A stretch of 26,168 nucleotides of DNA from Micavibrio sp. (lineage in GTDB: Bacteria > Pseudomonadota > Alphaproteobacteria > Micavibrionales > Micavibrionaceae), in the NCBI GenBank assembly GCA_030824805.1, contig JAPJRC010000030.1, forward strand, positions 1 to 26,168, written 5' to 3'. Both the position numbers and the translations under genes were made by a program. Positions 22,483 to 26,168 of the stretch are shown here, one piece after another. How positions within the stretch are numbered: position 1 is the stretch's first letter; each line of letters begins with the position of its first letter. The notes beneath the pieces were generated by a model, which searched no databases, had not been told where the DNA came from, and was given only the letters and a program-made list of their open reading frames with translations.

Positions 22483-24156
22483 TTACGCAGCGCGCAGCGG
22501 TTTATACTTGATCCGGTGCGGAGAAGCATTCTCGCCGTAGCGACGTTTGTAATCCTTCTCGTATTCCTCGTAGTTGCCTTCGAACCATTCGACATGGGAA
22601 TCGCCTTCATAGGCAAGTATGTGCGTGGCCAGACGGTCAAGGAATGCACGGTCGTGGGAGATGACCACAACGCAGCCCGCGAATTGTTCCAATGCTTCTT
22701 CCAGTGCACCCAGCGTTTCGGTGTCCAGATCGTTTGTCGGTTCGTCAAGAAGAAGAACGTTGGCGCCGGATTTCAGCATTTTTGCCAGATGGACACGGTT
22801 GCGCTCACCGCCCGAGAGCATGCCGATTTTTTTCTGCTGGTCCGTGCCGCGGAAGTTGAACGAGGCAACATAGGCGCGGCTCATAACTTCAATCTTGCCG
22901 AGCTTCAGGATATCGAGACCATCGGAAATTTCTTCCCAGACTGTTTTGTTGGGATCGAGTGTTTCGCGGCTCTGGTCGACATAACCGAGCTTGACGGATT
23001 CGGATACGACAAATGTGCCTTCGTCCGGCGTTTCCTGTCCCGTGATCATGCGGAAAAGCGTGGTCTTGCCTGCGCCGTTCGGACCGATGACGCCGACTAT
23101 GCCGCCTGGCGGCAATTTGAACGACAGTCCGTCGATCAGAAGCTTATCACCATAAGCTTTTTTGATGTTCTGCACATCGATAACGTTCTGGCCCAGGCGC
23201 GGAGGTGCAGGGATAACGATTTGCGTGGAACGCGCGGTCTGGCCTTCGGCCTGTGCGGCAAGTTCCTCATACGCGGCCACGCGCGCCTTGGATTTTTTGC
23301 GGCGGCCTTCCGGTGTTTGTTGAATCCATTCCAGTTCTTTCGCCACAGCCTTTGCAAGGTTGGCTTCGTCCTTTGCTTCCTGTTCGAGGCGCTTGCGTTT
23401 CTTGTCGAGATAAGCGGAGTAGTTGCCTTCGTAAGGCAGGCCGCGACCATTGGCGACCTCAAGGATCCAGCCCGTGACATTGTCGAGGAAGTAGCGGTCG
23501 TGTGTAACCATCACCACTGTGCCTTTGTAATCGGACAGGAAGCGCTGCAGCCATGCAACGGATTCCGCATCAAGGTGGTTCGTCGGTTCGTCGAGCAGGA
23601 GAAGATCCGGCTTTTCCAGCAGCAGGCGCGCAAGCGCCACGCGGCGGCGCTCGCCGCCGGATAGTTTCGTAACATCGGCATCACCCGGCGGGCAGCGCAA
23701 GGCATCCATCGCCATCTCGATGGTGCGGTCGAGCTCCCAGCCATCGGCTGCATCGATCTCCTCCTGCAGTTTTCCCATCTCCTCCATCAGAGCGTCAAAA
23801 TCTGCATCCGGTTCGCCCATCGCGGCGGAAACGGCGTTGAAGCGATCAACCTTCGCCTTGATGGGCGCAAGCGCTTCCATCACGTTTTCGGCAACGGTTT
23901 TCTTCGGATCGAGTTCGGGTTCCTGTTGCAGGTAACCAACGCGCGCGCCTTCGGCGGCCCAGGCCTCGCCTTGAAATTCCTTGTCCACGCCAGCCATGAT
24001 CTTGAGCAGGGTCGATTTACCCGCGCCGTTCGGGCCGAGTACGCCGATTTTCGCGCCGGGGAAAAAGCTGAGTGTGATCCCGTTCAGAATCGTCTTTCCG
24101 TTCGGAAAGGTCTTCTTCAGGTCGTTCATCACGTAAACATATTGGTAGGAGGCCAA
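22483..24156 (-). CDS. ettA: Energy-dependent translational throttle protein EttA
   Basis: ABC-F ATPase that binds the ribosomal E site and gates the first peptide bond according to ADP/ATP ratio. The 557-residue product has two nucleotide-binding domains: Walker A GPNGAGKS at 41-48, an arm insertion (~95-140), signature LSGGERRR at 165-172 and Walker B LLLLDEPTNHLD at 185-196; then the P-site-tRNA interaction linker (charged, ~245-320) and a second set (GPNGAGKT near 360, LSGGERNR, VLLLDEPTNDLD). No membrane segment. Its stop codon abuts that of the convergent pilin-like gene with no base between and no hairpin. Confidence 0.95.
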   Translation of the reverse strand: MASYQYVYVMNDLKKTFPNGKTILNGITLSFFPGAKIGVLGPNGAGKSTLLKIMAGVDKEFQGEAWAAEGARVGYLQQEPELDPKKTVAENVMEALAPIKAKVDRFNAVSAAMGEPDADFDALMEEMGKLQEEIDAADGWELDRTIEMAMDALRCPPGDADVTKLSGGERRRVALARLLLEKPDLLLLDEPTNHLDAESVAWLQRFLSDYKGTVVMVTHDRYFLDNVTGWILEVANGRGLPYEGNYSAYLDKKRKRLEQEAKDEANLAKAVAKELEWIQQTPEGRRKKSKARVAAYEELAAQAEGQTARSTQIVIPAPPRLGQNVIDVQNIKKAYGDKLLIDGLSFKLPPGGIVGVIGPNGAGKTTLFRMITGQETPDEGTFVVSESVKLGYVDQSRETLDPNKTVWEEISDGLDILKLGKIEVMSRAYVASFNFRGTDQQKKIGMLSGGERNRVHLAKMLKSGANVLLLDEPTNDLDTETLGALEEALEQFAGCVVVISHDRAFLDRLATHILAYEGDSHVEWFEGNYEEYEKDYKRRYGENASPHRIKYKPLRAA

Positions 24157-24251
24157 GGGTATCGTCCTTTATGGTCAATGGATTTTGCTGCGGAAGTGAT
24201 TTAGCATAGGGCGGCGCAGGAACAAAGAAAGAAGCGCAAGGAAGGGTTTTT

Positions 24252-25001
24252 ATGGCAGATACGCCTCAGGGATCGCAGGCTTCGCTCGAAGAAGCGGATC
24301 GTGACCGTGCCGTCAGGTCCCGTCATGGCGGTATGGGGGCAGCGGGCTATATAAGCGCCAACGATGCGTCTCAAGCCAGCGCTTTCCTCTCCAGCCCGGG
24401 TGAAATAGCGGTTATAAACCCGCCGGATGCCGGTCTTCCCAATTTTGAAATAGCGGTGGCTTGGGACAATGTCGCGGTTGCTGAATCCAAGGGAATTCTA
24501 GGCAAATTCATTAAAAAGAAGGTCCTGAAAAAAGGCGTCGACCTTGATCTGGGGTGCCTGTACCGGCTCCAATCCGGCTTGCGCGGCGGGCTTCAGGCTT
24601 TCGGCAATGATCATGGTGCGCTGGACCAGCCCCCGTACATTTCCCTGAGTGGGGATGAGAGAACGGGTGATCGCGAAGGACCGGATGAGGTTATCCATGT
24701 AAACGGCGCCCACTGGGGCAAAATAGATAAGATTCTTATTTATGTATATATCTACGGCGGTGCCAAAAACTGGCAGTCCGTACGCCCGCAGGTGCAGGTG
24801 CGTGTCCCGGGCGAGCAGCCGATGATCGTGACCCTGAGCGCCAGCAAACAGGAACTGGCCGTTTGCGCCGTGGCGACCATCGAAAATGTCAGGGGCGGCA
24901 TCAAGATGACCAGCTGTCTGGAATATTTCCCCGGTCATGCCGAAATGGACCGCGCTTTCGGTTTTGGCCTTGAATGGGAAACTGGCAGCAAGGACGCTTA
25001 G
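24252..25001 (+). CDS. TerD-domain protein, TerA-like
   Basis: Member of the tellurium-resistance/stress TerD superfamily, cytoplasmic or peripheral membrane. The 249-residue product has a variable N-terminal ~50 residues, then KKGVDLDLGCLYRLQSGLRG, QPPYISLSGDERTGD, HVNGAHWGKIDKILIYVYIY, a segment LAVCAVATIENVRGGIKM and AEMDRAFGFGLEW, which resembles the C-terminal part of TerA. Acidic residues could bind calcium as in other TerD domains. AAGGAAGGG lies about six bases before the ATG. It forms a two-gene unit with terD 42 bp downstream; TerB, TerC, TerE and TerZ are absent, so tellurite resistance as such is doubtful. Confidence 0.85.
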   Translation: MADTPQGSQASLEEADRDRAVRSRHGGMGAAGYISANDASQASAFLSSPGEIAVINPPDAGLPNFEIAVAWDNVAVAESKGILGKFIKKKVLKKGVDLDLGCLYRLQSGLRGGLQAFGNDHGALDQPPYISLSGDERTGDREGPDEVIHVNGAHWGKIDKILIYVYIYGGAKNWQSVRPQVQVRVPGEQPMIVTLSASKQELAVCAVATIENVRGGIKMTSCLEYFPGHAEMDRAFGFGLEWETGSKDA

Positions 25002-25043
25002 CCTTTATACTGTTTAAAGTCCCGTTCGGGTATGTGAGGAATT

Positions 25044-25715
25044 ATGGGTTACAACGAAAAAGACGACGATTTCGACCAAGAATCTTACGAAGCGGAAGCA
25101 AGCCGCAGAATTGCGCATCCGGGCATGGTGCGTGTCAAAAAAGGCGAGGAGATTAACATCACCCGCCTTGATCCGACCATGCGTGAAGTCACGGTTGGCG
25201 TTGGCTGGGATTTGAAAGCCTTTGAAGGCGATCCGGTTGACGTGGATGCCAGTGTGTTCTTGCTCGACAAAAACGACCGTACGCGTGAAGACGAAGATTT
25301 CGTATTTTACAACAGCCTGGTCGGTCGTCAGGGCGCTGTGCGCCATATGGGCGATTCCCGTACCGGGGCCGGCGATGGCGACGATGAAAAGATCATTGTC
25401 GATCTTATGGCCTTGCCGTTCGAAGTGGTCAAAATCGCCTTCGTATTGTCGATTTACGATCTCGATCTGAACAGTAACAATTTCAGCTTGGTCCGTAACG
25501 TTTATTTCCGTCTCGTGAACAATGAAACAAATCTGGAAACGTTCCGATTTGAACTCGATGAGGATATGGGTACCGGCACCGCGCTTTATATAGGTTACCT
25601 TGAGCGTGTCGGTTCGGACTGGATGTACCGTGCAATGGGTGAGCCGATCTATGGCGGCCTTTCCAAAATCGCAACCGATTTCGGTATTGTGGTCGCGCAG
25701 AATATCCGCGCGTAA
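25044..25715 (+). CDS. terD: TerD family protein
   Basis: Calcium-binding TerD-domain stress protein. The 223-residue product carries VRVKKGEEINITRL, VGVGWDL, the acidic calcium-site segment VDVDASVFLLDKNDRTR, a second acidic patch (GAGDGDDEKIIVDL), then FVLSIYDLDLNSNNFSLVRNVYFRLVN and GTALYIGYLERVGSDWMYRAMGE. An N-terminal extension of ~25 charged residues precedes the domain. GAGGA (25036-25040) is an ideal Shine-Dalgarno. Probably co-transcribed with the TerA-like gene and ended by the hairpin at 25731. Role is likely membrane or phage/stress related; not testable from sequence. Confidence 0.88.
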   Translation: MGYNEKDDDFDQESYEAEASRRIAHPGMVRVKKGEEINITRLDPTMREVTVGVGWDLKAFEGDPVDVDASVFLLDKNDRTREDEDFVFYNSLVGRQGAVRHMGDSRTGAGDGDDEKIIVDLMALPFEVVKIAFVLSIYDLDLNSNNFSLVRNVYFRLVNNETNLETFRFELDEDMGTGTALYIGYLERVGSDWMYRAMGEPIYGGLSKIATDFGIVVAQNIRA

Positions 25716-25730
25716 GGCAGGAAAATTGAT

Positions 25731-25760
25731 AAAGCCCGGAGAAATTCTCCGGGCTTTTTT
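25731..25760. terminator. Intrinsic terminator after terD
   Basis: AAAGCCCGGAGA (25731-25742) pairs with TCTCCGGGCTTT (25746-25757), followed by further T. The A-rich left edge also makes it usable on the minus strand for the chemotaxis gene, whose stop is at 25774. Confidence 0.9.
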
Positions 25761-25773
25761 ATATCCTTTGGTA

Positions 25774-26168
25774 TTAGGCTGCTGCCAATTCCTTGATGAA
25801 GACTGTAAATTCTTCCTGCAAAAGCTCTGATTGTCTCGATAGTTCGTCCGCGGCGGACAGGACCTGATGCGAGGCGGAGCCGGTGTTGTTAGCGGCGTCG
25901 CTGACAGAACCTATGTTTTGCGTCACTTCCGATGTGCCTGTGTAAGCCTCGGAAACGTTGCGGGAAATTTCCTGTGTCGCGGACGTCTGCTCCTGGATGG
26001 CCGCCGAGATGGTGCCGGAAATCTCGTCCATCTCGCGGATGATGCGGCAGATCGTGTCTATGGCATCTGCCGATGTCTGGCTGATCTGTTGAATATGCGA
26101 TATTTGTGTCGATATTTCCTCCGTTGCCTTGGTGGATTCGTTGGCAAGATTTTTTACCTCTGAGGCCA
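25774..26168 (-). CDS. Methyl-accepting chemotaxis protein, C-terminal end (5' part outside window)
   Basis: Only the last ~130 residues are in view. They form the descending arm of the MCP cytoplasmic hairpin: ASEVKNLANESTKATEEIST, SQTSADAIDTICRIIREMDEISGTIS, and the methylation-helix segment AAIQEQTSATQEISRNVSEA, then a Ser/Gln/Glu-rich coiled coil ending FTVFIKELAAA. There is no C-terminal CheR/CheB pentapeptide (NWETF type). The sensor part and any membrane helices lie beyond 26168, so the ligand cannot be guessed. Confidence 0.9.
   Translation of the reverse strand, partial: ASEVKNLANESTKATEEISTQISHIQQISQTSADAIDTICRIIREMDEISGTISAAIQEQTSATQEISRNVSEAYTGTSEVTQNIGSVSDAANNTGSASHQVLSAADELSRQSELLQEEFTVFIKELAAA

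Noticed and set aside
22516..23664. 382-codon plus-strand ORF opposite ettA
   Set aside because: ettA on the other strand has all ABC-F motifs; this frame is Cys/Phe/Arg-rich shadow.

Overview
The window reads as chromosome of an alphaproteobacterium at moderate GC. Housekeeping genes resemble alphaproteobacterial versions: prephenate dehydratase with its ACT domain, membrane-anchored cytochrome c of the CycM type, pepA and holC beside lptF-lptG, and an mlaA-mlaC pair. A textbook CtrA box (TTAA-N7-TTAAC) at 2068-2083 supports this assignment. The GC level and the type IVB (IncI/Dot-like) secretion genes would fit a Micavibrio-like lineage, but that is a guess.

Left part (1-8 kb): the N-terminal two thirds of FtsK on the minus strand, cut by the window edge; two small plus-strand genes of unknown function, the first behind the CtrA box; a 59-codon minus-strand gene; pheA; a cytochrome c; then a translationally coupled minus-strand operon pepA-epmB-holC (TGATG and ATGA junctions). 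Middle (8-12 kb): outer-membrane biogenesis genes on the plus strand, lptF-lptG for LPS export and mlaA and mlaC for phospholipid asymmetry.

The accessory core is 12.1-22.5 kb. Three consecutive minus-strand genes of 1027, 902 and 902 codons encode full-length, diverged paralogues of the DotA/TraY polytopic inner-membrane protein of type IVB secretion and IncI conjugation systems. They are tightly spaced (18 and 32 bp), transcribed from about 20.7 kb down to a shared bidirectional terminator near 12.1 kb. Known Dot/Icm and IncI systems are usually described with one such protein. All three share an unusual plan: an N-terminal segment of about 90 residues precedes a hydrophobic helix that ends in a signal-peptidase-like A-x-A site near residue 120. 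Divergent from them, across about 340 bp of AT-rich DNA, is a pilin-like protein with a tail-fibre-like C-terminal part, which could be a pilus-tip adhesin analogous to PilV of IncI plasmids. A three-DotA translocon with a dedicated adhesin is the most interesting hypothesis in the window. No other secretion component is present here.

Right part (22.5-26.2 kb): ettA (translation factor ABC-F) on the minus strand, a terA-like/terD pair on the plus strand with its own terminator, and the C-terminal end of a methyl-accepting chemotaxis protein on the minus strand, cut by the window edge. No rRNA, tRNA, transposase, integrase or CRISPR array was seen.
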